Assembly (NCBI GenBank): GCA_973895155.1
Contig: OZ316895.1
Span: 15,500,001-15,564,000 of the forward strand
Source of the DNA: Marsupella aquatica
Taxonomy: Eukaryota; Marchantiophyta
DNA length: 64,000 nt
Reading direction: 5' to 3'
In this document: positions 48,293 through 58,749 of the stretch, piece after piece
How the letters are laid out: each line of letters starts with the position of its first letter
How positions within the stretch are numbered: position 1 is the first letter of the stretch
Translations under genes and position numbers: made by a program
The notes under the pieces: model-generated
The model's input: the letters and a program-made list of their open reading frames with translations, nothing else
Told to the model about the DNA's origin: nothing
Databases searched by the model: none

Positions 48293-48973
48293 TCACAGCC
48301 AAGATATGTGATCTCTCACAGGAGTGCGCGAGGTAGGATCAATGGCATGGCGATGACAATAAAATATCCATCGATCAACACCATGTGCAGAGTGATCATA
48401 GATTTCTCTGTCACAAGCATAACCCTCTGCTTGATGATCTTTCAGGCAATGATAGTGCCACATAGTGGGACACCTAGCATAGTGGACTATGTCAGTCCAG
48501 TAGTCATCATCATGCTCACCACATGCCTTGCACCTATGAAGTGGGCAAGCTGTGGCATGAGCAGGCAAACACTCAAAACAGAAAAATCTCACACAAAAAT
48601 GGTCTGGACATTTCCTAACATTTGCTGCAGCATCAACAGAGCCCTCATAGGACCCCAACTTCCCACACTGTGCACACTTAGCCTGCTTCTCCAAACAATC
48701 AGTGCACATCCAGTCTCCCTGGTGTGTTGACGGGAGGCCCACCCCTGGACAGTTGTTTTTTGCAGCAAGGTCAGACTCCGGGTTGAGGTGGAAATGCCTC
48801 ATGCAAGGGCCCTCACAAATGACCAGGCCCCCACCATCGTCACAAATGGCACAACAATGAGCTGCCTTCTGGAAAATCTGACTTGCAGAGAAGTTAGTAG
48901 CATCTGCCCCAAGTACACCTGTGTTTCTCACCTCTGTCACACGCTTTTTGGCTTGAATTTTAGGCCGTGCCAT
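48293..48973 (-). CDS. EDM2-like PHD / extended-PHD finger protein carried by CACTA-2
   Basis: ATG at 48973, 226 residues, single exon, no break. A basic N-terminus (RPKIQAKKRVTEVR) precedes a PHD finger (CAICDDGGGLVICEG, then C, HFH, WMCTDC). A second Cys-rich part follows (CAQCGKLGSYEGS, then CVRFFCFECL), then CPLHRCKACGE, ARCPTMWHYHCL and a closing YCHRH. This run of PHD, zinc knuckle and ePHD-like modules resembles the plant EDM2/EDM3-class chromatin reader, which acts on H3K9me2-marked transposon-derived introns. The rest of that protein, with its methyltransferase-like part, is missing. It lies upstream of BRCT and TNP2 on the same strand, so it looks like captured or co-opted cargo. 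Confidence 0.8.
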   Translation of the reverse strand: MARPKIQAKKRVTEVRNTGVLGADATNFSASQIFQKAAHCCAICDDGGGLVICEGPCMRHFHLNPESDLAAKNNCPGVGLPSTHQGDWMCTDCLEKQAKCAQCGKLGSYEGSVDAAANVRKCPDHFCVRFFCFECLPAHATACPLHRCKACGEHDDDYWTDIVHYARCPTMWHYHCLKDHQAEGYACDREIYDHSAHGVDRWIFYCHRHAIDPTSRTPVRDHISWL

Positions 48974-48979
48974 GCCTGC

Positions 48980-49670
48980 GCATGAGATAGACTCTACAAT
49001 TTAGCAGACTGCACAGAAAGTAAAATATATTTAGCATTTAAGGTACAAAGGCATTTGCTACTGCAATGAATTGGAATGGCCACACAAGGATGCAGAGCAC
49101 ACATACTTTTGGTATGTTGAGCCCACACACAAAACTGATCCCCTAATACAATTTCTCCACCAACACCTCAATTTTAATTGTGGCTATGATTCACCAAAGG
49201 AGATCTGCAACAACATTTCATGCATTTGAATCACATACAATAGTCGTGACATGTAAAACAGGCATTCTTCGAAGAGGATTGGTATGAAGCAGTGTCATAA
49301 GGGTTGAAATTTATACATCCTAAATAGGTTATGATAGTGGCTGAGACAAATAAGTGAGGCATAAATCATTTTGCATATTATCACATGGCCCATTAATTCA
49401 TTCAACGTTGCAATGTTCACCAGGTTAAAGCAGTCATGAAAGCAGTCTTTCAATAGAGACTTTTATGCGAGTTTGCTAGCCTCTTAAATTAGGATATTTT
49501 GCTTAGTGCAGGCATAATAGGATATAAGTTATGTACTGTTGACCCTAAACCCTGGACCCAAAATTGCTCATACATCAAAATTTTAAGTAAATATCCTCTG
49601 TGTTGAAGTCAGAGTGTTAAGCTATAGGTCAATGGTATCTGGTCTGTGCATGCGGTGTGACAAGTGGTCC
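48980..49670. other. Spacer upstream of the PHD gene
   Basis: No recognisable coding sequence. It is likely to include the PHD gene promoter and 5' UTR. Confidence 0.35.
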
Positions 49671-49671
49671 T

Positions 49672-50121
49672 CTAGAGCATGTGATCCAAACATGTGTAGA
49701 CACCAAAGTCACCGGTGGTGGGGTCTGGGAGGGCAGGACAAGTGACATCACCAGGCACACTGCAGGATGGCGAGTGGTTCCAGATGATACATTGTGCTCT
49801 GTGCAAAAATCGGCATCCAAGAGAACGGTCATCCAATTCTGGGCCAGAAGCCCTACAGGCAGGACAGTCATATTGGCAACTGTGTACACACCCTTGGCAC
49901 CTAATTTGTGGCGGGTCATGTACAAGAGACACAAATACCAAGGATGTCGGGAAGGGTACTGAAGCAGGTAGAGGCCGGCTGTAGTTGTTCCTGGAAACAA
50001 CAGGGTACTCAAAGTACCATGCAGACTGGGCTGGAAGGATCCCAAGTCTGACATACTCAAGGCGCAACATCTCTGCCTTGCGTGCAAGTCGCACATGTTC
50101 AGCGTTGCGGGTCCTCACCAT
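49672..50121 (-). CDS. Small Cys-rich protein of unknown family carried by CACTA-2
   Basis: The ATG at 50121 gives 149 residues: a basic helical start (EHVRLARKAEMLRLEYVRLG), then SAWYFEYPVVSRN, and a Cys/His-rich second half (CQGCVHSC, CPAC, CRFLHRAQC, HSPSC) that could bind zinc. It is co-oriented with the PHD, BRCT and transposase genes. An overlapping minus-strand frame (49629-50096) is open too, but its composition is less protein-like. It could also be one exon of a larger gene. Function unknown. Confidence 0.45.
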   Translation of the reverse strand: MVRTRNAEHVRLARKAEMLRLEYVRLGILPAQSAWYFEYPVVSRNNYSRPLPASVPFPTSLVFVSLVHDPPQIRCQGCVHSCQYDCPACRASGPELDDRSLGCRFLHRAQCIIWNHSPSCSVPGDVTCPALPDPTTGDFGVYTCLDHML

Positions 50122-50129
50122 AAGTGTTG

Positions 50130-51100
50130 CTTTCGTTGTGATGTCCTCTGTTCACGTCCTTTGATGAGCAAGGTGAGCAGGAGGTCGACTTGCCTCGCCA
50201 ACAGCAACCACCTAAACTAATCAGTTCCCACTCATTGTCTTGGTTCCAACTACAGGTCATAGTATACACATAGCATGAAACATGCATAGTACATATTTGA
50301 TTCTGAGTTTATGAGTTTCCTAAGACAAAGAGCTTGGTGATAAACCCATATTCTCGACGGACATGTATATCAATCATATTAAACTCCTGTTTTTTCATCC
50401 AGAAAGACCGAAAGTCTCACCTTGCAGGTTGCAGCAGAGAGAAAATTCACTGGTTGTCGTGTTGTGCAAGTGAACCTCCACTGATGCCCCGGTGTAGCCC
50501 CTCAGATGCAGGTGACACTTACCAACTCCCAAGTTGCCTGGTCTAACAGAAAATGCTTATATCTTCAGAACTTTATAGAGCAAGTACATGATCACATACT
50601 TCTGGATCTATTCATATTTGGAACTCTTGCCAACTACAACTCCCATTATGCACAAGCTCACATCAACAGAGAAAGATACAGAATGCATACTTACTATGGC
50701 TCTAAGCACCTTCACTACCTTGTTGAACCCAGTCCTGAAGTCTTTTCAGCGTGTTTGTTGTGTTGTCTCCTTTGGCACCCAACACCTTAGTCCTTGATGT
50801 AACAGAATGCGATTTTACAAGTTAGATGCTTTGGAACCTTCTATGGTCTTAGCTGAATTGATGTCATCGTAAGTGGTGAAAGACAAGGAAGACGAAAGCT
50901 GGTTGAAGAGCTGTGGACAACACACTAGCATGAAGTGCTTCAACCAATCCACTGCCAAACGGAACTCTTGCACAGTCACATTCTTTTAGTAAACAAAAAC
51001 TCAGTCAAACTTCAGAATCAAAGTACAGACTCTGAAGGACCAAAGGAGGATGTTGTGAGTTTCTCTGTTGTTTAATGTGTTACCCTTCTAGTTTCAAAGT
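50130..51100. other. CACTA-2 interior without recognised genes
   Basis: Short plus-strand ORFs only (50334-50546, 50506-50790), none with a recognised domain. Some of it may be promoter or intron of the captured L18a fragment. Confidence 0.35.
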
Positions 51101-51120
51101 TAGCAAATGCTGAATAATGT

Positions 51121-51472
51121 GTCTACCAGATCTTCGAAAAGAAGCCCACCACAATTAAGAACTTCGGTATCTGGGTCCACGTATCAGAGTCATACAGGTT
51201 ATCACAACATGTACAAGGAATATTGTGATACCACAAGAAACGGAGCTGCAGAGCAGATGTATGATGAGATGGCTTCTTGTCATAGAGTTCGGTTCCCTTG
51301 CATCCAGATCATGAAGACTACGACAGTCCCTGTCTCTCTGTGCAAGCGAGAAAGTACCAAGCAGTTCCATGATTCAAAGATCAAGTTCCCCTTGACGTAC
51401 TGCAAGATTCAACCTCCATTGCGAAAGCTAAAGAAGACTTACAAGGCCACCAAGCCCAACACAATTGTTTGA
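51121..51472 (+). pseudogene. RPL18A: Ribosomal protein L18a (eL20) C-terminal fragment
   Basis: From about 51127 the sequence encodes [15 protein letters not shown]. Then one extra base (near 51181) shifts the frame to [56 protein letters not shown] and [14 protein letters not shown], ending at TGA. This is the conserved C-terminal two-thirds of the large-subunit protein L18a (about 178 residues in full). Upstream, a GTGAGT...CTAG pair at about 51055-51095 looks like a retained intron, which argues for capture of genomic DNA rather than a retrocopy. It lies inside CACTA-2 on the opposite strand to its genes. No intact start is visible. Confidence 0.88.
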
Positions 51473-51474
51473 GT

Positions 51475-54400
51475 AGTGCGGGTGCAGGTTCCCAATTTTG
51501 AGACAATTTGGCTCATTTTATGTCCCGAGGGAATCCTGGAGTTTATGTATTGAGTTTCTAGGTGAAGATGCTTAATATAAGGAAATTCAATTATCACTTC
51601 GTTCCCAACTTCTATTAATTGAAAATACACAAGCTGGAAGCAAGAAGACAAGCCACAATCTAGCATCTTAGCCAAACACAATCGTCCCGACAAAGCAAAA
51701 CTCAGCTGGACAGAAGTCACTCGGATCCACAAAAAATTGAAGATTCACCTCCAAGCCGGAGGCTGATCACTTCAGTACAACAACTTCTAGACGGAACAAA
51801 CTTTGCTCAGCCCCACAGAAACACAAATGTTAAGGCTCCAAGTCAGAGCTCACAAACAAAAACTCAGATAAATAACATTCAAAATCTGTCCAGGTTTGTG
51901 CAAAGTGTACATATTCATTCTTCTGGAATGAACACGCAATGCATACATCACCTAGACACAATCATTATAAATCATTGGGCGATTGGGGACCACTAAGCAG
52001 GTGTGTTCCTATTTCGAGGCTACAGGAAAGGATAGAGTGACACCAAACTCAAGAGTACACCAAAAGAAAAACAGCAAGAACCAAAGTCAATCATGTGTGG
52101 ATAAACTGCACATGGGAAGTTCCCCTGAAGAAGCATCAGTTGCTAACATTGTCACCCGAACCACACCTAGTTTATGACCTCAATGTCTTCAACCTCAATA
52201 TCCAATCCTCAGCCCCCTGGTGCTTCCGTGTTTGTTCTGAAAATTTCTGTGATGAAATAATTATTCAATACATTCAATAGGAGTTCAGACAATCTGAAGA
52301 GGACTTTGGACTTGAATGGGGGACAGCGTGGCCATATAGTTATCCTTGTGGCCTTCAGCTACGTGTCTCACGCTGAATTTCACTTTCCAGTTTCGAGAGT
52401 TGTGAAGGTCTAGTTTTAGTAACTTCCTCCTGACTCGACTTGGGAGCATTCTCTGTATTTGCTAGCTTGTAGTTAGCTTTGACTCCTTTCAGCTTAGTTG
52501 ACGACCCTCTTGAGATATTAACAATTAATATCAAAGGCATTGAAACAAAGCGGGTGGCAGTTTCAGTATCTCAGGCAATGCAAAATTAATCCATACTTAA
52601 TCAGCCCTGGCCACACATTCCTTCAAAGCCCCTCATACTAGCAAGCAGGTCTGGCCTGTGAATCTTGTAGTGCTTAACGATACAAAGCCTTCCCAAGTAC
52701 CAATTCAAAAGTAGCAGAAATAGATCGAAAGCTAGTTCCGATGATAGCTCCCAAAAGCTTTCCTCAGCCCGATTCCTATGCACATCAGAGGAGCTCAAAC
52801 CATTTAGAAATGAGATCACAGATTACTCTTGACAATCTCAAAAATGCCACAACCTAAGCACTGACAGCTCCGTCCCCCCATTCTAATTTCTCCGACAAGT
52901 TTGCCTTAAAGCACATCCACTCGCAGTTCAAGCAGATTCAGAATCATCATAGACAATAGAGTGTTCTACCATAGCCCACGGTAGGTCCACGGCCATCGTA
53001 ACAAACGCTCCACCCCCGGGGCTTATTAGTATTGCTCACTTTTAAGAAGGGCAGTTTTCGCAAAAGCAGTCTAATTGCCTAGACTGCACTAGAAAAGTTG
53101 GAGGCAATATCACAGCGGAGCATTCTGCGTCTAAGGGAGAGCGACGCCGTTCAGGAGATAGATGCGCGAGAGAGTGAAGATGGTGGGGAGCGGAAGACGG
53201 GTTGGGACTGGACCCTTGGTGCCGGTGGGTAATATGTGGGGTTTCAATGAACAATGGGCCAGTTTGAGGAGGATTAAGAAGCGCGCACCCCACGTTCTTG
53301 TGTGGTGGTTGGGTGGGGTTTTGTTTGATAGAAGAAGAAATCACCATTCTCTTATGGAAGAAAGAAAATCACAGGAAACAGTGGGCGGGAGAACAAGGCA
53401 TGTAATAGAGAACAACGAGGCATGTAATAGAGTACTTGCGGTTACTCTAACGGTGCACGAACACTCACCTTTGTCTTCCGCTTTGTCTGCTGTGGCCAAC
53501 AAATCCCAGAGCGCTGCCGAGCTTGGTGGTTGCTTGATGGTTGAAAGTGCGTAGCTCACGTCCCTACCTCAATGTCCAACTCAATGTGGGATGCAGCAGC
53601 TTCTCTTGGTCGCATCTCCTCTTCGTCGCATCTCCTCTTGGTTGCATCTCCTCCTTGTCGCAGCTCCTCTTGGGGTTCACAGCTAGCGCGCAGCAGCGCT
53701 CGATGGTTGACAATGCGCAGCTGAGCTAGGAGAAGAACTGAATGACTGTGGCTGCTCTTCTCTGCAGTCCAAGCACCCGGCTGGCAGAATGCTACGACAC
53801 CTTAAAGAAGCGCACTTTCAGCTGCATGGCCGGGACTAGTAGAAACCGTTGACGGTGAAGGGCATTCTCAGTTTGGACCTCCTCTCTCCAACCCCTTCTA
53901 ACCCGCACCTCCAAAGTTGATTCGGGAGTTGATTAGCAATAACGTCGCTCCTATGCCAAAGGCACCAAGAACCAAGCCAAAAGAAAGGGTTTAGCAAAGG
54001 GAGAGCGATGTAGTGTGCACTGATCAATGACTCAAAGTTGACGTCGAACCCTCCATTGCACTAGCTATTGGCGGTTGCCACACAGAGAGCAGCCGTATGT
54101 AGCAAACTGTAATGCAGATACTCCCGTCAAAGGTCGATGCGTCACACTCAGCTTTAGAGGAAGGATAAACGATTGAGCAGCATTGCATTGTGCAAAAATG
54201 TTGGAGAAGCACATTGCTTCCAGGCCCGAGCTCACCTCCTTCCCCTTTCACCACTTCGCAGCTCCTCCAAGAGACATTCACTCAAGGGCACATCATGCAG
54301 TTGCTTGCCCTCCTCAGAAGCTCAACACCACAGCCACCAAAGTTGTCAGCTCCCACTGCAACTGAACAGGTCACTACCAAAAGCCCGCTCCCACCGCAGC

Positions 54401-55990
54401 TGAACAAGTGAGCGACACAAGAGTGTAGGACCTCCGCCAAGCCCAGGGCAGCAGCTCAATGAAACTCAATTTGCAACTCGTCTCACTCTCGCTCTTGCTG
54501 CAAAGAAAAAAAGTGCAGGTCAAACTCCTTTGTGGCCTCAGTCCCCACCGCTTTCCCCAAGCTATGGACAACTACTAGCAACTTGCGCTCACAACATGAC
54601 ATCCAGGTCTTTAGCCAACTGCACACTGGAAACCGAGAGAAGTGAGCGCAGTCACGCAAGGCCAAAAAAGACCAAAGTTGAGCCAAAGCAAAACTTTACT
54701 AATGTATTTACAGTCAAGCATGAGGGCAATCAGGTAAGCAGAAGACCACGCATTCCCGCAAAGAGTTGTAGGTTCTCGTCACTTCCTCGCCTCTGTATAG
54801 AAGGTCGATCGTTGTATCTCGGGTACCCAATGATAGTGGAGATGAATGCAAATAGGCCTCACCAATCGCCAGTCATCCGCGATAAACCTCCCGACAACCT
54901 TTGTAAACTCTGGACCCAGCCTCAACCTCACTCAGCACAGTAGCAAAACCTAGCAATGTCACCGCTGCAATGTTTTGTGCTTGCAATAAGCAGCCTCCTA
55001 AACCCACAGCTCCTTCCACTGCCAACAAAATGCCAATGACTCAACCCTCATTCCAACCCCGAGCTCCCAATAGTAGTGAGAATCCAAGCCTTTGACTGCA
55101 AGCGCACAGCGGAGACAAGACACTCAAAGAAGCTCGATAGGATTCACTCAGGAAACCTAGGGCCCAAGCCTGACGATGTTCGGCTCTTCCTTCTCGCTCG
55201 CCAAATGCCGACACTCTGTGCTCGCGAAGGCACTCGTCGTTTCTCCCAAGGGTTTTGGCACAAGGGGTTTGGGAAAAACAGTCAATGGGCAAAGGCATTA
55301 CCATGTAACACGTGGAAACTTGTGGCATGGTCCATTAGGTGAAGGGGTTCATGAAGCCAATTGAGGGCAACACGCATTACAAGGAAGAGTAGGTAGAAGT
55401 GGTCTTGCGGCAAAGGCATTGCATTGTACCCTTAACAAAAAGAGTCCCTAATATTGGGCTGTTCAATATTCCTAGATGAAGGGAGTTGCAACCATTTGAA
55501 ATTGGCCAAGGGGTATATTTGGAGACAGAATGCTGCCAAATGATGTTAGTGGGTTCAGTGTGTGTCTTTCTCTTTGTATGATGGAGTAACCAGTGGCCTG
55601 CATCATGGCGCGCGACTTGCAATTGCACCGACCTCCGGTACATATACCTATAATCATTTTGTCAATCATACATATAAAGTATATATGTATGGGTTGGATT
55701 TGGGATGTGGGTCGGCATTATTATTTAATAAGAGCCAAAGTTATATTGTTCTTATATATGTGCAACCATGGTGATAAATATGGCAGAAAGCGCTATTATA
55801 ATTGTGCTGAGTCACTTATAAAACTTCAAAATAATTGCCTACACTAAGTTACAATTGCAACACTCCAAATAGTTATAGATATGCCTCTCCAAAAATTCAC
55901 CAAAACTTAGTTGAGAAGGTGTAACAAAGATGACACCAATAACCTTGGAGTCACTAATTTCCAAAGGTCTCAAGTAAGTCATGTAAGGGA
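51475..55990. other. CACTA-2 right arm, no recognised genes
   Basis: About 4.5 kb with only short, unrecognised ORFs on both strands. It includes a small CGCATCTCCTCTT repeat (53604-53675). The GTGACT motif of the left end is rare here, with only a few near 55.8-56.0 kb, so the arm has diverged or contains nested insertions or captured DNA. Confidence 0.4.
53598..53675 (+). repeat. Short tandem repeat, unit of about 17 bp
   Basis: About four units of GTCGCATCTCCTCTTG with point changes. Confidence 0.7.
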
Positions 55991-55991
55991 G

Positions 55992-56021
55992 GGTCTCAGA
56001 TAGGGCCGGTTTCTTCTAGTG
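55992..56021 (-). repeat. CACTA-2 right terminal inverted repeat
   Basis: Ends TTTCTTCTAGTG at 56021, followed by the CAT target duplication. Its reverse complement starts CACTAGAAGAAACCGG. Confidence 0.9.
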
Positions 56022-58740
56022 CATCCTGGGATTGCATCACAGTCCCATTTCTTGTGCCGATTCACAGCTGTAGCACCTATTTCCCAAAACAATCGCCTCA
56101 CAAGCAAAACATCACCATACTCTCTCTCAATACCAATGGCAAACTTCTCCTTGCAAAATGCAACTACATCATGAGCATTTTCCAAGCGAAAGCCATGTGT
56201 CCCCTTCAATTGCTCTCTCTGTATCCCGCTCTTGATGTGGCCTCCAAGGGCATCCTATCCATGCAGAAAAAGTCCATTCAATGTCACACAAGCATACAAC
56301 TAGACTCCAAAGAATAATGTTCTTGTATAACAGTAAAGAAGCTCATATGAAACTAAATAATGAGAACAACACAGTGAATTCAAATATTGGAGGTAGAGTT
56401 CCACACTTACAGCTACACCCTTTCCATGTCCTGAAGCATGGAAAAACCATTTCATCCGTGCACCAAATCTCTTGTAATACCTTGAGACGTAGTAGAAAGG
56501 TCAACAAGCCTTAAATTGTGAGGCAGCTCCATCGGACCAAACCCAATGCTGAGTGAATTCAATTCCCTCTTGCTTCATCCAATGATAATGAGCATCCATG
56601 CAATGCTGCACAAACAAGGTGTTGTGAGTATTATCATCACTGATATAGAAATGATAGTCGGCGATGATATCTCTGTCACCAGCTTCACTCTGTGCCATAC
56701 TCACTGTCCATCCCATTGCAGCCTCCATAGATTGGTGCACATCTTCTCGATGTCTATAGGTCACATGGATCAACAAAGTAATCTGTTTGTTGTCCCAATG
56801 TTGCGATTGAATCTCATTTTGCGTCTTGAAAGTGTAATTTTCAGAGAAGTCAATTGAAGACACTATGGTTCCTCTTGGGAACGTCTTCAAAAACAATCTA
56901 AACTGGTCACTTTGCCAGCGAGCTCTAAAATCATGAACAACACATGACTTCATTCTAGCTTCGACCACGTTCCTGAAATCACTTACAGACGTAGTCTTAT
57001 ACACCATCCTCAAGCGTTTAGACTTTTTTTGTGAACTCTCATCACTTCCCTGCTTCTTTGCTTTCTTCATTTTGTAAGTTGTCATCTAACTCCTGATATT
57101 CAAAACTCTGCCAACTAATAGTTAGTTGTTGTGTGGAATCCAACTCCCATGGACACCAGTCCAGATTCAGCATTCCACAATCTACACAAACTCCCATAAT
57201 ACAGTCCTTCTTGTGCCATACCTGCCCCTCGGTTTTCTTACACAGGGCACCTTCCATCCAACCTCGAACAGAGGTAATGTGTGTCCTTGAAGCTACACAA
57301 GAAACACCTAATGGAATGGCCACTGATTTACAAGTACAACACTGACAACTACACTCAAAGGGGTGATAAAACTTCCTGAATTTGTTTAGTGCGTCTTTCA
57401 GGAGGTCCATTTCAACGTGCTGCTTGCAGCAGCATACATTTCGATCCTTCATGGTTCGAATGTAAAACGGTTTCAGATAACTGAAGGACCGCAGGCCTAT
57501 AGAAACATCATTGTTCTCAGCCTTGCACCAATCTTGGAACTTGAAGAAAAATTCAACCTGTAAATAGACATCAACAGGGTGTTAATAGATTACCCAAATT
57601 CAGGCTCTCAAATTTGTATCGTTGGCTACAACTGAAGACGGGACTAAAGAATGCAGAAAATTTTAAGAACTCTCAAAGAAATTGAAGTAGCCAATGTGAG
57701 GATATCCTACCTCTGTATCCTCGAGCCAATGTACTTTATGTTCCTCATGTTGATTTGGTCCAAGTCGCTTTCTAGCTATCTCTTTCTTGCCTGGTGAGAT
57801 TCTAGTGTATGTGCTCCAAAATAGTTCAACAATCTTGCGCACCTCTGCACTAATCTTGTCACTCCTGGTTTTCCTTTCCCCCATTGGGTATTTTATACAT
57901 TGGTTCTCATCTATCTGCTTCCGCATGTTTGATGCTTTTTGAATGTTGTGTCTCTTGATACCAAAAGCCTTAGCTAAAGAGGACTGATATCGCTTGCCAA
58001 CCGTGGACTGTCCGACCATAGCTACCAACACTGAATGCTTTACAGCCAAGTGATCTTTCTTTTTACCCCACTTCACAATTTGCAAGGTCTGCCTAAGGTC
58101 AGTTATAGCAGCTCCTACAGATGCATCTAACTTAGGGGTCCCAAGAGCTGCAGGATGATATTCTCTCAATGAAGAATGCAACCAAAATCGCTCTAGGACT
58201 ACCTTCCTTGCGGATAAGTTGAAATCTCTCATTTTTTTGAATAAGACTGAAGTTACCTCGGAGACCACTGAATCAACCGCTCGTCTCGTTCTATTGGGCG
58301 TTTCCTCAGCAAGATGACTAGACAATGAAACTTAAACTTCTCATCCTCCGAAGTCTCCAATATGCAGCTCATTTTCTAGCAGCATCTTTCTCCCTGAATT
58401 CTCTGGCCAAATGAGGGTCCTCTTGCATGCTTTGTGGACAGTGAGCTCCTTCACCTAATCGCACACGCAGTACTTCGAGGGCGGCTTGCTTTTGCCCTAT
58501 CCTAGAGCGCAAACATGACAATGTTTCTTTGCCTTCAGCACAGTCATTCTTGATGTTGTGCAGCTTCAACGCAGCTTGAGCGGTTGCCTCTCCATGTAAG
58601 CGCAGCGCCTCATTCCTAGCAGCAGTTAATAATACCTCACTTTGCTGCTGAGCATGAAAAATCAGGCCCGTACTATTGCCGTCTTCCGGTTGAATGCCTC
58701 TATTCAATTGCTCAGTGTTGACCTCTTGGCATTGCACGAT
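56022..58740 (-). pseudogene. Transposase-like gene (DFSENY / WSDGAASQFK family), 5' part, split by CACTA-2
   Basis: Exons run from right to left: a coiled-coil segment (58737-58369); an exon to 57711 (LAKAFGIKRHNIQKASNMRK; GTAGGA donor); one from 57557 with a Cys cluster (CCCKQH, CSCQCCTCKS, CVDCGMLNLDWCPWE). A frameshift near 57060 follows, then a catalytic-like core: DFSENYTFKTQNEIQSQHW, YISDDNTHNT, WSDGAASQFKAC, an in-frame TGA, and FFHASGHGKGVA before a GTAAGT donor (about 56406). The last exon before the insertion (about 56261-56022) ends DAIPGC. The motif set recalls a DDE-type transposase-like family I know mainly from animal genomes, with GHGKG near its end. Function is inferred from motifs only. 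Two stops, a frameshift and CACTA-2 disable it. Confidence 0.6.
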
Positions 58741-58749
58741 AGGCTTGTC

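Larger units (their letters stand above)
37946..56021 (-). mobile_element. CACTA transposon CACTA-2, 18.1 kb, carrying BRCT, PHD and Cys-rich genes
   Basis: The left end is CACTAGAAGAATCCGAGG (37946). The right end, reversed, is CACTAGAAGAAACCGGCC (56021). Both share GAGACC further in. The target duplication is CAT (37943-37945 and 56022-56024). Genes on the minus strand, in order of transcription, are a Cys-rich ORF (50121), a PHD gene (48973), a tandem-BRCT gene (47700), the TNP2 transposase (46394) and a TNPA-like gene (42506-38801). The transposase reads through three exons without a break, so the element may be autonomous. A plus-strand ribosomal L18a fragment lies at about 51.1-51.5 kb. 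The TIRs and sequence differ from CACTA-1, so this is a different family. Confidence 0.93.

Noticed and set aside
49629-50096. Alternative 155-codon minus-strand ORF overlapping the Cys-rich gene
   Set aside because: It starts later and its residue pattern is less protein-like than the frame from the ATG at 50121.
53162-55342. Several ORFs of 60-137 codons in the right arm of CACTA-2
   Set aside because: No recognised domain, inconsistent strands, and no splice-compatible neighbours.
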